Positions 8,180 to 17,510 of a stretch of DNA of 64,000 nucleotides are shown here, piece by piece (the stretch's first letter is position 1; every line of letters begins with the position of its first letter). Source of the DNA: Acidobacteriaceae bacterium. GTDB lineage: Bacteria; Acidobacteriota; Terriglobia; Terriglobales; Acidobacteriaceae. The notes under the pieces were generated by a model. That model was not told the origin of the DNA. It saw only the letters and a list, made by a program, of their open reading frames with translations, and made no database searches. The position numbers and the translations under genes are program-made. The stretch is taken from positions 1-64,000 of the forward strand of contig JASHNW010000060.1 in the NCBI GenBank assembly GCA_030041435.1, written 5' to 3'.

Positions 8180-10858
8180 TCAGCGGACTCCGGCAGCGGC
8201 TGCCGGGAATTGTTGTTCGATTTCCTCCGGATCGTCGCAGTCGAGCAGTGCGCGCGCTTCTGCCGCAGTCTTCGGATGAGCGAGGCGAGCCTTGCGCGGA
8301 TCGAAGATGCGCGGGTCGGCAGGGAGTGCCGTGTAGGGCGTGAAATCGGGCTCGGAAGTGAAAACGTCGCTCAGGCCGGCGCTGAGCGCGTCTTCCAGAT
8401 TCAGAGGACCGAGGCCCAGCAGCCGATAGATGGATTTCTGCACACCCACCATGCTGGTGACCACGTGCGAGATATCTCCGCGCTTCACCCATGGGCTGAT
8501 GACGAGCAGTACGCTGCGATGCGCGTCGACGTGGTCCGCGCCGCTCTGCGCGTCGTCTTCAATCACAAAAATGGCGGAATCGTTCCAGACAGCACTGTGC
8601 GAGATGAGCTCAACGATCTTGCCGAGCGCGAGATCGTTGTCGGCAATGTAGGACGCGCGGTAGGGGTAGCCGTCGGCGGGGCGCGGATCCGCAGTATGGT
8701 CGTCCGGCAGGCGAATGACGGTGAGCGCGGGCAGATGACGGCGAGCCAGCCGTCTCGAAAAATCGCGCTGAAATTCGGCGAACCGGTATTGGTCGGGAAT
8801 GCCAAGGTTGAAGGTGGGATAGAGGCGATCTGTGGACGTAAAGACGGGCCTCGGCAGAGGCGCATTCAGCAGAAGCCGCTGCCCCTGGGGCGCGGTGCCG
8901 TCGTCTTCGTCGCTGCCCTCCAGTTCCAGGCCCTCGCCGTAGTTCAGGATTCTGAGCTTTGCATTCGCAACGTGCTCCCACAGCGAGCCAAATTCGGGCT
9001 CATCTTCGGGCATGGGCGCATCTGCGCCGCCGAAGATGGCGCGGCGTCCGGGCGAGGTGCTGAACACGTCGCCGGTGCGCCTGCCGCCGTAACCCGAGGT
9101 CCACGCGATGTTCATCCACGGCGTGGGAGCGATGCCGACCGCCCAGCGATGCCCGTCGGCAGAGACGTCGCTGTCTACAGAGAAACGGTCGCTGGTCGCA
9201 AAGCGAGCGGCCAGAGCGTGGGCGTTGGGCGTGACGTTCACGTCGCGCACGGCCGGATCTTCTTCAGTCCAGCCGTGGAGGCCGTAACGGGCCAGTTTCG
9301 GATCGCCGTCGGCGCCGGGCAGGTCGCCGAGAATTTCGTCGAAGGTGCGGTTCTCGCGAATGATGAGGAAGACGTGATGAACCGACGTGGCCGGCATTGC
9401 GGTTGCCGCGCGCAGTCCAGCCTCATTGTTCGCGAGGACCTTCGCCGTCATCGCGGCGAGATTCCCGGTAATGGCGGCGACGGATACGGTCGCCAGGCTG
9501 CCGTGCTCGAGTTCGCCGATGTAGTGGCGCTGGCCGTCGATATAGTTCGGGCCGGCACCCTTGCCTTTGTTGTTGAGAATGTAAAGCTGCTGACCATCGG
9601 GCGAGAGCGCAACCGCTGCGGGATACCATCCGGCCGGAATATGGCCGAGCACCTGATTCGTCGCTGTGTCGATGACCGCGACTGCATCGATTCCTGATTC
9701 CGCAGCATAGAGCCGCCCGCCGCCGAGGGCCAGCCCCTGCGGAGCGATGCCGCGCAGCGGGCGACCCTCCCGATCGACGAACTCGGGGCCGGTAAAGGGC
9801 GAAAGCGCAATCTGTGTCTCCACGCGCTTCCCGTCGGGTGAGATGACGCAGATGGCGTCATCGTGCGCGAGCGACACGTACACGTTCGAATTGCTCGCAG
9901 CGATGCCGCTCGGCGACGCTCCGCCAATCACCCCGCCGCGATGCTCGGAGATGGGCGCGCCCAGACGCAGCTGCGATATCAAGCGCGGCCCGTGCGGTCC
10001 GGTGAGGTCATAGGTCCAGAGAGAACTGCCGCGAGGATTATTCTCCTTGCCCAGACCGGGAATCGCGTGACCCTCAGCGGTGGCGCCTTTCCGCGCTGCT
10101 TTCGAGGGATACCCAAAGGGCGGGAAATGCAGACCGGTGTCCAGCGGATCGTTCCTGTCGAGACCGCCGATGGTTTTGTATTCGAACAGCCCGGAGTTGG
10201 CCACATACAGATGCGTGCCGTCGGGCGAGAGCGCGATGGCCAGCGGATCGACGCCGGTGGGGATTGAATAGAGACGCGCCCGTACAGAGGTGTCGATGGT
10301 GACGACGCGCCAGTTCGCCTGATCGATGACATAAAGGAACCGGCCATCGGCGGAGAGCACGAGAGATGCGGCAAAGCTCGATGCAAACTGCGTGCCGCCG
10401 GTCGTGCCGTCCAGCGAAATGCGCGCGACCCGTGTCCAGTTCTGCGTCGACCAGATATCGACCGCTCCGGAATCTCCGGTCGCGTCGTAGAGCAGAGAGC
10501 CGTCAGGCGAGTAAGCCACGCCGGTATGTACTTCGACGGCGGGGTCGTTCTTCTGGCCGGGCGGAATGCGGCTGACGCTCGGCTGGGGCGCAGCCGGATG
10601 GTCCACGATGTTGAGCGAAAACGGCCATCCGATGGAGGGCGCGACAAGTTGCTGCCCATCGGGCCGAACCGCCAGAGCGAAGGGAAAGGGCGCCAGTTCC
10701 ACCGTGGTCCCGGCGGGGGAGATGAGCCGCCCATTCGGCAGCAGGGTTTCCGGCGCCGGGCTTGATTGCGCCACGGCGGCTGCGGCGACCAACACCAGCG
10801 GCGCCGAAAGGACAAAGCGAACCGTCAATCGTCGAATGGTTTGCAGCGAATTGCGCAC
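8180..10858 (-). CDS. Bifunctional YncE-like beta-propeller / phosphoesterase-family protein
   Basis: This 892-residue secreted protein has a signal peptide (VRFVLSAPLVLVAAAAVAQ). The N-terminal half is a YncE-like seven-bladed propeller with repeated SPDG blades (LAIALSPDGTHLYVANSG, AVALSPDGQQLYILNNKG). The C-terminal half, from about residue 500, is a phosphoesterase/alkaline-phosphatase-superfamily domain beginning HHVFLIIRENRTFDEILGD with metal-ligand regions SDRFSVDSDVSADGH and FVIEDDAQSGADHVDAHR. The combination is common in Acidobacteria and planctomycetes but its substrate is not established. It is a single gene, transcribed away from gntR, and may add to the phosphate-scavenging theme of the preceding 5 kb. 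Confidence 0.85.
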   Translation of the reverse strand: MRNSLQTIRRLTVRFVLSAPLVLVAAAAVAQSSPAPETLLPNGRLISPAGTTVELAPFPFALAVRPDGQQLVAPSIGWPFSLNIVDHPAAPQPSVSRIPPGQKNDPAVEVHTGVAYSPDGSLLYDATGDSGAVDIWSTQNWTRVARISLDGTTGGTQFASSFAASLVLSADGRFLYVIDQANWRVVTIDTSVRARLYSIPTGVDPLAIALSPDGTHLYVANSGLFEYKTIGGLDRNDPLDTGLHFPPFGYPSKAARKGATAEGHAIPGLGKENNPRGSSLWTYDLTGPHGPRLISQLRLGAPISEHRGGVIGGASPSGIAASNSNVYVSLAHDDAICVISPDGKRVETQIALSPFTGPEFVDREGRPLRGIAPQGLALGGGRLYAAESGIDAVAVIDTATNQVLGHIPAGWYPAAVALSPDGQQLYILNNKGKGAGPNYIDGQRHYIGELEHGSLATVSVAAITGNLAAMTAKVLANNEAGLRAATAMPATSVHHVFLIIRENRTFDEILGDLPGADGDPKLARYGLHGWTEEDPAVRDVNVTPNAHALAARFATSDRFSVDSDVSADGHRWAVGIAPTPWMNIAWTSGYGGRRTGDVFSTSPGRRAIFGGADAPMPEDEPEFGSLWEHVANAKLRILNYGEGLELEGSDEDDGTAPQGQRLLLNAPLPRPVFTSTDRLYPTFNLGIPDQYRFAEFQRDFSRRLARRHLPALTVIRLPDDHTADPRPADGYPYRASYIADNDLALGKIVELISHSAVWNDSAIFVIEDDAQSGADHVDAHRSVLLVISPWVKRGDISHVVTSMVGVQKSIYRLLGLGPLNLEDALSAGLSDVFTSEPDFTPYTALPADPRIFDPRKARLAHPKTAAEARALLDCDDPEEIEQQFPAAAAGVR

Positions 10859-10951
10859 CCATTGAGATTACAAAACATCGGCGCCGGATGGATGAGCGGC
10901 AAGCAGCGGCGGAAATCGGCGCCCTGCAGGGGCAACCGCCCCGCACCTCTT

Positions 10952-11668
10952 CTAGCGGAATCGGCGAATGCGAAGCGTGTGACGGCCGGAGCGGTAAAAG
11001 CCGGTGACGTAGACCGTCGCGCGGCCGGTGGAGGAGAAGATGAGCTGCCGCATGCGCAGCAGCGGCGTTCCCTTTGGAATGCAGAGCAGGTCGGCCATGC
11101 GCTGATCCGCGTCTGTGGCGTCGATCTCCTCGTCGGCATAGGCGAGCTCAATGCCGCACTGATGCTCGAGAACGGCGAAAAGAGAAGTTCGCTCCAGCGG
11201 CGCCTCAATCAGGGCAGGGAAGTCATCGGCAGACCAGTAGCAAATCTCCAGCGCGACCGGTTCGTCGCCCGCCAGGCGGACACGCTCCAGCCTGCCGAGA
11301 CGGCTGGAGGGATGCAGGCCCAGCCGGGCCGAGATCTCGTGCTCGCGGGTGACGATGGCCGAGGAAACAATCCTCGAATGTGCTGTGAGCCCGAGGCTCG
11401 CCATCTGTTCCGTATAACCGAGCAGTTTGTTGAACTGAACCTTGGGGGGCGCAACAAATGTGCCCGCGCCGTGGCGGCGTTCCACGATGCCGTCGCGCGC
11501 CAGCTCCGTGAGCGCGTGGCGGGCCGTCATCAGGCTGACGCGGTGGATCCGGGCCAGCTCCCGTTCGGAAGGAACGGGGTTCCCGGGCCTCAGCTGTCCG
11601 GAGTCGATGCGGCGGCGGAGTGTTCCCTGGATCTTTTTGTAAGCTGGCTCTTCGCTGCGACCTGGCAT
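10952..11668 (-). CDS. GntR-family transcriptional regulator with UTRA domain
   Basis: From ATG 11668 the product is 238 residues. It has an N-terminal winged helix (YKKIQGTLRRRIDSG, then PSERELARIHRVSLMTARHA and GIVERRHGAGTFV) and a C-terminal UTRA effector domain of the HutC/FarR type ending in TVYVTGFYRSGRH. An open frame extends 25 codons further upstream, but the conserved domain begins just after the chosen Met. It is divergent from the Oar-like receptor. GCTATATAGC palindromes occur in both promoters (see separate entries), so autoregulation and control of the receptor is the obvious hypothesis. The effector is probably a sugar or amino-sugar phosphate, as usual for UTRA proteins, but is not known here. 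Confidence 0.9.
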   Translation of the reverse strand: MPGRSEEPAYKKIQGTLRRRIDSGQLRPGNPVPSERELARIHRVSLMTARHALTELARDGIVERRHGAGTFVAPPKVQFNKLLGYTEQMASLGLTAHSRIVSSAIVTREHEISARLGLHPSSRLGRLERVRLAGDEPVALEICYWSADDFPALIEAPLERTSLFAVLEHQCGIELAYADEEIDATDADQRMADLLCIPKGTPLLRMRQLIFSSTGRATVYVTGFYRSGRHTLRIRRFR

Positions 11669-11772
11669 TGTTCTCGTAAGCTTCGGTTTCGGCACCAACC
11701 CCGGAGCTGCCTGCGCACTCAGCCCGGACACTCCGAAACACAATAGCAGAATTGGATTTCTGAAAACGGTGT

Positions 11773-11820
11773 GCTATAGCGCTGGTGCATGATGCTAACA
11801 GAGAGCTATATAGCTGACAA
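11773..11820 (-). promoter_or_regulatory. Putative gntR promoter with operator palindromes
   Basis: On the minus strand TTGTCA (11820-11815) and TAGCAT, 18 bases later, form a plausible promoter for gntR. The perfect palindrome AGCTATATAGCT (11804-11815) fills the start of the spacer. A shorter related palindrome, GCTATAGC, lies at 11773-11780 downstream of the -10. The same GCTATATAGC core occurs twice in the facing receptor promoter. Binding here would block RNA polymerase. The promoter boxes are assigned by eye. Confidence 0.5.
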
Positions 11821-12018
11821 GGAGAAACCGGATACCTGCGCCCCGAGGCGGACAGCGCCGGATCTTCGGTTCCGTTCGCGGGCGCGTCGGAAGGTTCAAC
11901 AAAAACAAGCGGATAGCTTGATTTAGCGGGAGGAAATGTAAGCCTTTACCGCAAGAACGCGCGCTGCTCTTTCCGGCCGGGCGGCAGATTATCCACAGCT
12001 TTGCGACTGGTTCCCGGC

Positions 12019-12068
12019 TTGACAGCCGATCCGTATTGCTATATAGCAATACAAGCGTGCTATATAGC
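12019..12068 (+). promoter_or_regulatory. Receptor promoter with two GntR-type operator palindromes
   Basis: TTGACA (12019-12024) is followed after 17 bases by TATAGC (12042-12047). The perfect 18-bp palindrome TATTGCTATATAGCAATA (12034-12051) covers the -10 box. A second GCTATATAGC core lies at 12059-12068, about 25 bases (two and a half helical turns) further on. Together with the copy at 11804-11815 this defines a likely operator for the adjacent GntR regulator. Confidence 0.6.
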
Positions 12069-12119
12069 GCATTACAGTCACACGCCCGCTCCGATGGGGG
12101 CTTTTTGAGGAGGTTTCCA

Positions 12120-15100
12120 GTGAAATCGAGAACCAGGACACTACTGTCAGCGTTCAGCGGCCTGTGTACGCTGCTGCTTCTGTTTGCCGCCCCGGGCCCG
12201 GTGTGGGCGCAGCAGGCTGCCGGCTCCATTACCGGCACCGTGACGGATCCCGCCGGCTCAGCAGTGGCCGAAGCCACGGTAACCGCCCGCGATGTGAGCC
12301 AGGGGACAACCTGGACGACGAAGACCGACAGCGCAGGCATCTACGATTTTCCACGCATCAGCGTCGGGGACATTGCCGTCACGGTAACAGCGCCGGGCTT
12401 TGCCACGCAGGCGCGCACGCCGTTCACGCTGGTCCTGAACCAGACCGCGCGCGTCGACTTCCAGCTGGCCGTCGGCAAGGTGAGCGAAACGGTCAGCGTC
12501 ACCGGGGCGCCGCCGCTGCTCCAGACTGACTCCTCGCTGAACGGCACCGTCATCAGCCAGCAGGCCACGACCTCGCTGCCGCTGGCTTCGCGCGACATCA
12601 ACCAGCTCACGCTGCTGGTCCCGGGCGTGGTCAGCCCCAACATATACGCCTTCCAGTCGCCGCAAACGACCTTCGGCACCGGCCGCCCCTACGTTAACGG
12701 CGCGCGCGAGCAGGACAACAATTTCTCTCTCGACGGGATGGATACGAACCAGCCCGACAACAGCGAAGTCTCCTACGTGCCCGGGCCTGACGCGGTGCAG
12801 GAATTCAACATCATCACCAGCAACGCGCCGGCCGACTTCGGCAACTACCTCGGCGGCATCATCGTCGAGACGCTCAAGTCGGGCACCAACTCGTATCACG
12901 GCGACGTCTTCGAGTTCCTGCGCAACACCGACCTCGACGCCAACAGCTGGAATAACAAGGCTGCGCAGTTCGCCTCGTCGGCGCCGGCGCTGCTGCCGCG
13001 GGAACCGCTGCAGTGGAATGAATTCGGCGCCACCCTCGGCGGCCCCATCATCAAGGACAAGCTTTTCTTCTTTGCCGATTTCCAGGGCTCGCGCTACAAC
13101 ACGCCGGCCACGTCAACGCCGTTCAGTTCCATCCCCGCGGCCTTCCGCACGGGCGATTTCTCATCGCAGTGCACCGGCACCTTTACCAATGGGATTTGCA
13201 GTAACGCGGCGGAGCAGCTCTACGATCCGGCTTCCAGCGCCAATCCGGCCACGCGCACGCCCTTCCTCAACAACCAGGTGCCGATCCGCAGCAAGGTCGC
13301 CGGCAACATCATCAGCTCCTCGCTCTTCCCGGCGGCTACCGCCGGCAGCTACCTCTCGCACAACTACGTCAATTCGTATCAGGGCGACGCCAAAATCGAC
13401 TGGCAGGCCTCCGATCGCGATCACGTGATGGGCCGGTATACGCAGCAGTATGTGATCAACAACACGACCAACAGCCTCGTGCTCCTCCCGTCGCTCACGC
13501 GTGAATATCCGCTGAAGAATTTCGTCGTCGACTACGTCCGGACCGTTTCGCCCACGCTGGTGAACGAAGCCCGCGCCGGCGCGCAGATCTTCCCGGCCAA
13601 CGACCAGGTGTACACCAACCCCACCGGCCAGAACCTGCCGCAGACCTTCGGCATCCCCGGCGTGCAGGATACGATCCTGCCGGCCATGAACATCGGCCAG
13701 TACAGCACCGTGGGCAACAACGACAGCGTGGAAATCTTCCACGACACGACGCTCGAAGGCGAGGATCTGCTGACCTGGACCCATGGCCGTCACGTCGTCA
13801 CCGGCGGCGCAGAATATTTCCACTACATCATCAACGACCTCTATCCCGGCAACCAGGGGCTCGCCGGCGACTTTGACTTTACCGGCCAGTTCACCGGGAA
13901 CGGCGCGAATGGCACCTCGGGCGGGAATGCGGTCGCCGACTTCCTTCTCGGCCTGCCGGAAGAAGTGGACGAGGGCACGCCGCTCCATCTCAATCTGCGC
14001 AACAGCCTGATTGGCGCTTTCGCACAGGACAACTGGAAGGCCACGTCGAAGCTGACCCTCAATCTCGGCCTGCGCTATGAGGTCAACACGGCACGCGGCG
14101 ACAAAGACTCCAGCGAGAACGTCAACTTCGATCTGGTTTCAGGCACTCCGGAAATCGGCACGAATTACGACACCTACACCGGGAGGGATACGCTGCAGCC
14201 GCGCATCGGTTTCGCGTGGCAGCCAATCCAGAACACCGTCGTCCGGGGCGCTTACGACATCTCCAGCTATATGGAGGCGACGGGCCTGAACAACATGGCG
14301 ATTGCCAACCCGCCCTATCAGATCGCGCGCAGCGAGATTAACAACGGACTCCCCGAGCCCGGCACCACGCTCGACCAGGGCTATTCCGCGTTTCCCGCGG
14401 CGGCCTGCACGGCGCAGGGTCTGCAGCAGTTCTCCGCGGCCTGCCTCGGCGGCGGCGTCACCGTGCACGCCACCAATCCGCATCTGATGCCGGCCGTCGA
14501 TCAGCAGTGGACCGCCTTCGTGGAACATGAGTTCAACGCCAACACCACGGCAACCATCGGCTATGTGGGCAACAAAGTGGACCACATGACCGACATCTTC
14601 CTCTACGACCAAAAGCTGCTCGAGTCGAACGGCACCGTCGCTCCGCCGCCGTACGCCGCGCCGCTCATCAACGCCGGAGCCAACGTTCGCTACAACGATT
14701 CGTCGGCTATTCAGCGCTACAACGCGCTTGAGCTGACCGTGGCCGAGAAGGCATACCACGGCCTCGATCTGCAGGCCTCGTACACCTGGTCGCGCTGCAT
14801 GTCGAACTCGCTCGGCTACTTCGGGCAGTACGGCGACGAAGAGGGCACCGGCCAAAGCCAGACCAACGGCGGCTACTTCTTCTTCCAGAACGAGTACGAT
14901 CCGCTGGCCGATTACGGCCGCTGCATCAGCGACATCGCCCAGGACGTGCAGGGTTACGTGGTCTACGATCTCCCCGTCGGCAAGGGCCGCCAGTTCGCGG
15001 CGAACGCCGGCCCGGCCGTCAACGCCATCATCGGCGGGTGGCAGCTGGCCTCCGACTTCACCTTCCACTCCGGCTTTGCCATCGATCCCAGCGCTCCGGA

Positions 15101-15542
15101 CGAATCGGGCACCGGCTCCTACGACTCCCGTCCCGATTGCGTCTCCGGGGCGGCCAACAACGGCAGCAAGGCGTTTGAGTCCTTCGGTTCAAGCGTCGGC
15201 ATTCAGTACCTGAACCCCGGAGCGGTCAGCCTGCCCGCCACGGGCACCTTCGGCAACTGCGAAGTCGGCGCGCTGCGCGGCCCCGGCCTCAAAACTGCCG
15301 ACCTCAACGTCACGAAGAAGATCGACTTTACGGAGCGCGTCAATCTGCAGTTCATGACGCAGTTCATCAACCTGACGAATACGCCGATCTTCGGCGCGCC
15401 ATCGTCCGGCTGCGGCCCCAACTGCAACGGCCAGATTCAGACCGGCGCCAACGGCGGCAACACCGGGGCCGGCAACTTCGGCTTCGCCCAATCCATGGAT
15501 CCAGGCCGGCAAATTCAGTTCGGCCTGAAAATCAACTATTGA
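12120..15542 (+). CDS. Oar-like TonB-dependent outer-membrane receptor
   Basis: The start is GTG 12120, chosen because TGAGGAGG lies at 12106-12113 and a signal peptide follows (LLLLFAAPGPVWAQ). This gives 1140 residues. The order is signal peptide, carboxypeptidase-regulatory-like domain (ITGTVTDPAGSAVAEATVT, about 36-125), a plug with NGAREQDNNFSLDGMDTNQP, and a very large barrel ending in QIQFGLKINY, an aromatic end typical of outer-membrane barrels. This is the Oar-like family expanded in Acidobacteria, thought to import oligosaccharides or other large ligands. Control by the adjacent GntR regulator is inferred from shared operator palindromes. A strong terminator follows immediately. Confidence 0.9.
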   Translation: MKSRTRTLLSAFSGLCTLLLLFAAPGPVWAQQAAGSITGTVTDPAGSAVAEATVTARDVSQGTTWTTKTDSAGIYDFPRISVGDIAVTVTAPGFATQARTPFTLVLNQTARVDFQLAVGKVSETVSVTGAPPLLQTDSSLNGTVISQQATTSLPLASRDINQLTLLVPGVVSPNIYAFQSPQTTFGTGRPYVNGAREQDNNFSLDGMDTNQPDNSEVSYVPGPDAVQEFNIITSNAPADFGNYLGGIIVETLKSGTNSYHGDVFEFLRNTDLDANSWNNKAAQFASSAPALLPREPLQWNEFGATLGGPIIKDKLFFFADFQGSRYNTPATSTPFSSIPAAFRTGDFSSQCTGTFTNGICSNAAEQLYDPASSANPATRTPFLNNQVPIRSKVAGNIISSSLFPAATAGSYLSHNYVNSYQGDAKIDWQASDRDHVMGRYTQQYVINNTTNSLVLLPSLTREYPLKNFVVDYVRTVSPTLVNEARAGAQIFPANDQVYTNPTGQNLPQTFGIPGVQDTILPAMNIGQYSTVGNNDSVEIFHDTTLEGEDLLTWTHGRHVVTGGAEYFHYIINDLYPGNQGLAGDFDFTGQFTGNGANGTSGGNAVADFLLGLPEEVDEGTPLHLNLRNSLIGAFAQDNWKATSKLTLNLGLRYEVNTARGDKDSSENVNFDLVSGTPEIGTNYDTYTGRDTLQPRIGFAWQPIQNTVVRGAYDISSYMEATGLNNMAIANPPYQIARSEINNGLPEPGTTLDQGYSAFPAAACTAQGLQQFSAACLGGGVTVHATNPHLMPAVDQQWTAFVEHEFNANTTATIGYVGNKVDHMTDIFLYDQKLLESNGTVAPPPYAAPLINAGANVRYNDSSAIQRYNALELTVAEKAYHGLDLQASYTWSRCMSNSLGYFGQYGDEEGTGQSQTNGGYFFFQNEYDPLADYGRCISDIAQDVQGYVVYDLPVGKGRQFAANAGPAVNAIIGGWQLASDFTFHSGFAIDPSAPDESGTGSYDSRPDCVSGAANNGSKAFESFGSSVGIQYLNPGAVSLPATGTFGNCEVGALRGPGLKTADLNVTKKIDFTERVNLQFMTQFINLTNTPIFGAPSSGCGPNCNGQIQTGANGGNTGAGNFGFAQSMDPGRQIQFGLKINY

Positions 15543-15560
15543 ACGCGTTTCCAGCTACTC

Positions 15561-15595
15561 GCCAATGCCACCTGCAAGGGTGGCATTGGCTTTTT
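15561..15595 (+). terminator. Rho-independent terminator of the Oar-like receptor gene
   Basis: GCCAATGCCACC (15561-15572) pairs perfectly with GGTGGCATTGGC (15579-15590) across a six-base loop and is followed by TTTTT. It lies 18 bases behind the receptor stop codon. Confidence 0.93.
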
Positions 15596-15684
15596 GTGTG
15601 TCTGCTCGTTGATGATAAGTGAGTACTCATCTGCCCGCCGCACGGTGGCGCAGGGCGTACTCCGCTGCGCTGAGGAGTTTCTGC

Positions 15685-16905
15685 ATGTTTCGATCGCTCC
15701 GCTGGTTTTCGCTGCTGCTGCTGCTGCCGCTCTCGGCAAAAGCGGCAGGGCCTCGTCCGGATTTCTCCCGAATCGATCAACTCGTCGACCAGGCGGTCGC
15801 GGTGCACCGCATCCCCGGGGCGGTGGTGGTTATCGGGCACGATCAGCGCGTCGTCTTCCGCCGCGCCTACGGCTGGCGCGCGCTTGTGCCAACCCAGGAG
15901 CGCATGACGCCGGACACCATCTTCGACATGGCGTCGCTGACCAAACCGCTGATCACGGCCTTAGCCGTCATGCAGCTGGTTAGGCAGGGCAAGATCGACG
16001 TCGATGCGCCGGTCGCGCAGTACATTCCCGAGTTCGCGGCCCACGGCAAAGGCAACATCACGATCCGCGACCTGCTCACGCACTACTCCGGCCTGCCGCC
16101 GGATCTCTCGCTTGCGGCGCCCTGGGAAGGCAAAGGCGAAGCCTATCGCCGCGCGTTCGCTGTCGTGCCGGCCGAACCGCCCGGCGTCCGTTTCGTTTAC
16201 AGCGACATCAACTTCGTCACCCTGGGAGCACTGGTGGAGCGTCTCTCCGGGCTGCCTCTGGACGTTTACGCGCAGCGGTTCATCCTGATGCCGCTCGGTC
16301 TGCGGCATACGCGCTACCTGCCGCCGGAATCGTGGATTCCCCTGATTGCGCCCACGCAGTATGAGCACGGGTTCTCGGCTTCCGGTGTCTCCGGGCTCGC
16401 GACGGGCGCTAACGATGTCGTCCTCCGCGGCGTCGTCCACGATCCCACTTCGCGCCGTATGGGCGGCGTCGCGGGGCACGCAGGTCTCTTCAGTACCGGC
16501 GACGACGTTGCCGACTACGCGCAGAACCTCCTCGATCGCCTCGCCGGCCGCCCCAGCCGCTTCCCGCTCTCGCGTTCTCTGCTGCGCAGGATGGTCTCGC
16601 CGGAGCAGCCGGCAGGCGGCAAAGCGCTGCGCGGCTTCGGATGGGACATCGACTCGCCCTACTCCAGCAACCGCGGCAAAATCTTTCCCGTCGGCTCCTT
16701 CGGCCACACCGGCTTTACCGGCACCTCATTGTGGATCGACCCAAAAAGCGACACCTACGTCGTCATTCTTACCAACGCCGTGCATCCCAACGGACCCACC
16801 GGCATCACGCAGCTCCGCAGCCACATCGCCGACGCCGCGGCCACCGCTTTAGATCTGTATCCGAATCGGGAACTCAGTGCGCATGCCCGAGATGAATCGC
16901 GATGA
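15685..16905 (+). CDS. Secreted serine hydrolase, class C beta-lactamase family
   Basis: The chosen ATG 15685 has GAGGAG seven bases upstream and is followed by a signal peptide (WFSLLLLLPLSAKAAG), giving 406 residues. The fold is the DD-peptidase/class C beta-lactamase type: the nucleophile motif SLTK (in DMASLTKPLITALAVM), the second motif YSD (VYSDINFVTLG, replacing YxN), and HTGFTG as the KTG-like box. Proteins of this kind are more often esterases or D-amino-peptidases than antibiotic-resistance enzymes. No regulator of the AmpR type is adjacent. The gene's last 32 bases overlap a convergent small gene. Confidence 0.85.
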   Translation: MFRSLRWFSLLLLLPLSAKAAGPRPDFSRIDQLVDQAVAVHRIPGAVVVIGHDQRVVFRRAYGWRALVPTQERMTPDTIFDMASLTKPLITALAVMQLVRQGKIDVDAPVAQYIPEFAAHGKGNITIRDLLTHYSGLPPDLSLAAPWEGKGEAYRRAFAVVPAEPPGVRFVYSDINFVTLGALVERLSGLPLDVYAQRFILMPLGLRHTRYLPPESWIPLIAPTQYEHGFSASGVSGLATGANDVVLRGVVHDPTSRRMGGVAGHAGLFSTGDDVADYAQNLLDRLAGRPSRFPLSRSLLRRMVSPEQPAGGKALRGFGWDIDSPYSSNRGKIFPVGSFGHTGFTGTSLWIDPKSDTYVVILTNAVHPNGPTGITQLRSHIADAAATALDLYPNRELSAHARDESR

Positions 16906-17056
16906 GCAGGAAGACGATGACTCCCCCGGCCAGCAGGATGAAAGCCAGCAGAAAGCCTCCAATGATGAGCTGCGCGGTCTTCTCCTGTTCGGGCCTGGGA
17001 CGAGTGATGCCGAAGGTGGCGATGAAGGTTTCCGTGAGCCAGGCAAACAGCTTCAT
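16874..17056 (-). CDS. Small membrane protein, 60 residues
   Basis: The product has a short amphipathic start (MKLFAWLTETFIATFGITRP), a charged turn, and one long hydrophobic segment (IIGGFLLAFILLAGGVIVFL) ending in a His-rich tail (AIHLGHAH). No known family is recognised. It lies just downstream of nusB on the same strand, 37 bases away, and may share its transcript. Its 3' end overlaps the convergent serine hydrolase gene. Confidence 0.6.
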   Translation of the reverse strand: MKLFAWLTETFIATFGITRPRPEQEKTAQLIIGGFLLAFILLAGGVIVFLLIAIHLGHAH

Positions 17057-17093
17057 AGTTCGATCTCAGAGTATTGCCAGCGCCGAAGGCGGG

Positions 17094-17510
17094 TCACAGC
17101 CGGCTCTTCGCGATGGCGTCGAGGAGCCCGTTTAAGAAGTCGATCGACTCCGGGGCGGAGTAGCGGCGCGCGATCTCCAGCGCCTCGTCGATGACAATGG
17201 GCGCGGGTGTGCCCGGATATCCCAGCAGCTCCGCAACCGCCATGCGCAGCAGGTTGCGATCGACCGCGGGCATGCGGGTCAGGCGCCAGTTTTTCGAATG
17301 CTGCTCCAGCAGCGCGTCGATCTCCGAATCGCGCGCTTTTGCCACGCGAAACAGATCTTCGGCGAAGCCGCGGGTCGCGTCATCGACCTCCTCGCGAGCC
17401 TGCCAGAAGGTTTTGCGCACCTCGTCCGCATTCTGACGGCCCACGTCGGCCTGGAAGAGCATCTGCATGGCGAGTTCACGGGACTTGCGGCGCTTACCCA
17501 CCAGCGTCAT
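17094..17510 (-). CDS. nusB: Transcription antitermination factor NusB
   Basis: The 138-residue protein has the all-helical NusB pattern: RRKSRELAMQMLFQAD at the start, a middle VDRNLLRMAVAELL region and the ending EALEIARRYSAPESIDFLNGLLDAI. NusB binds BoxA RNA with NusE to promote rRNA transcription antitermination. Its ATG overlaps the stop of the lumazine synthase gene by four bases, the conserved ribH-nusB arrangement seen in many bacteria, so the two are translationally coupled. Confidence 0.95.
   Translation of the reverse strand: MTLVGKRRKSRELAMQMLFQADVGRQNADEVRKTFWQAREEVDDATRGFAEDLFRVAKARDSEIDALLEQHSKNWRLTRMPAVDRNLLRMAVAELLGYPGTPAPIVIDEALEIARRYSAPESIDFLNGLLDAIAKSRL

Noticed and set aside
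7973-9697. 574-codon plus-strand frame across the YncE/phosphoesterase gene
   Set aside because: Antisense to the supported gene; no signal peptide, domains or ribosome site.
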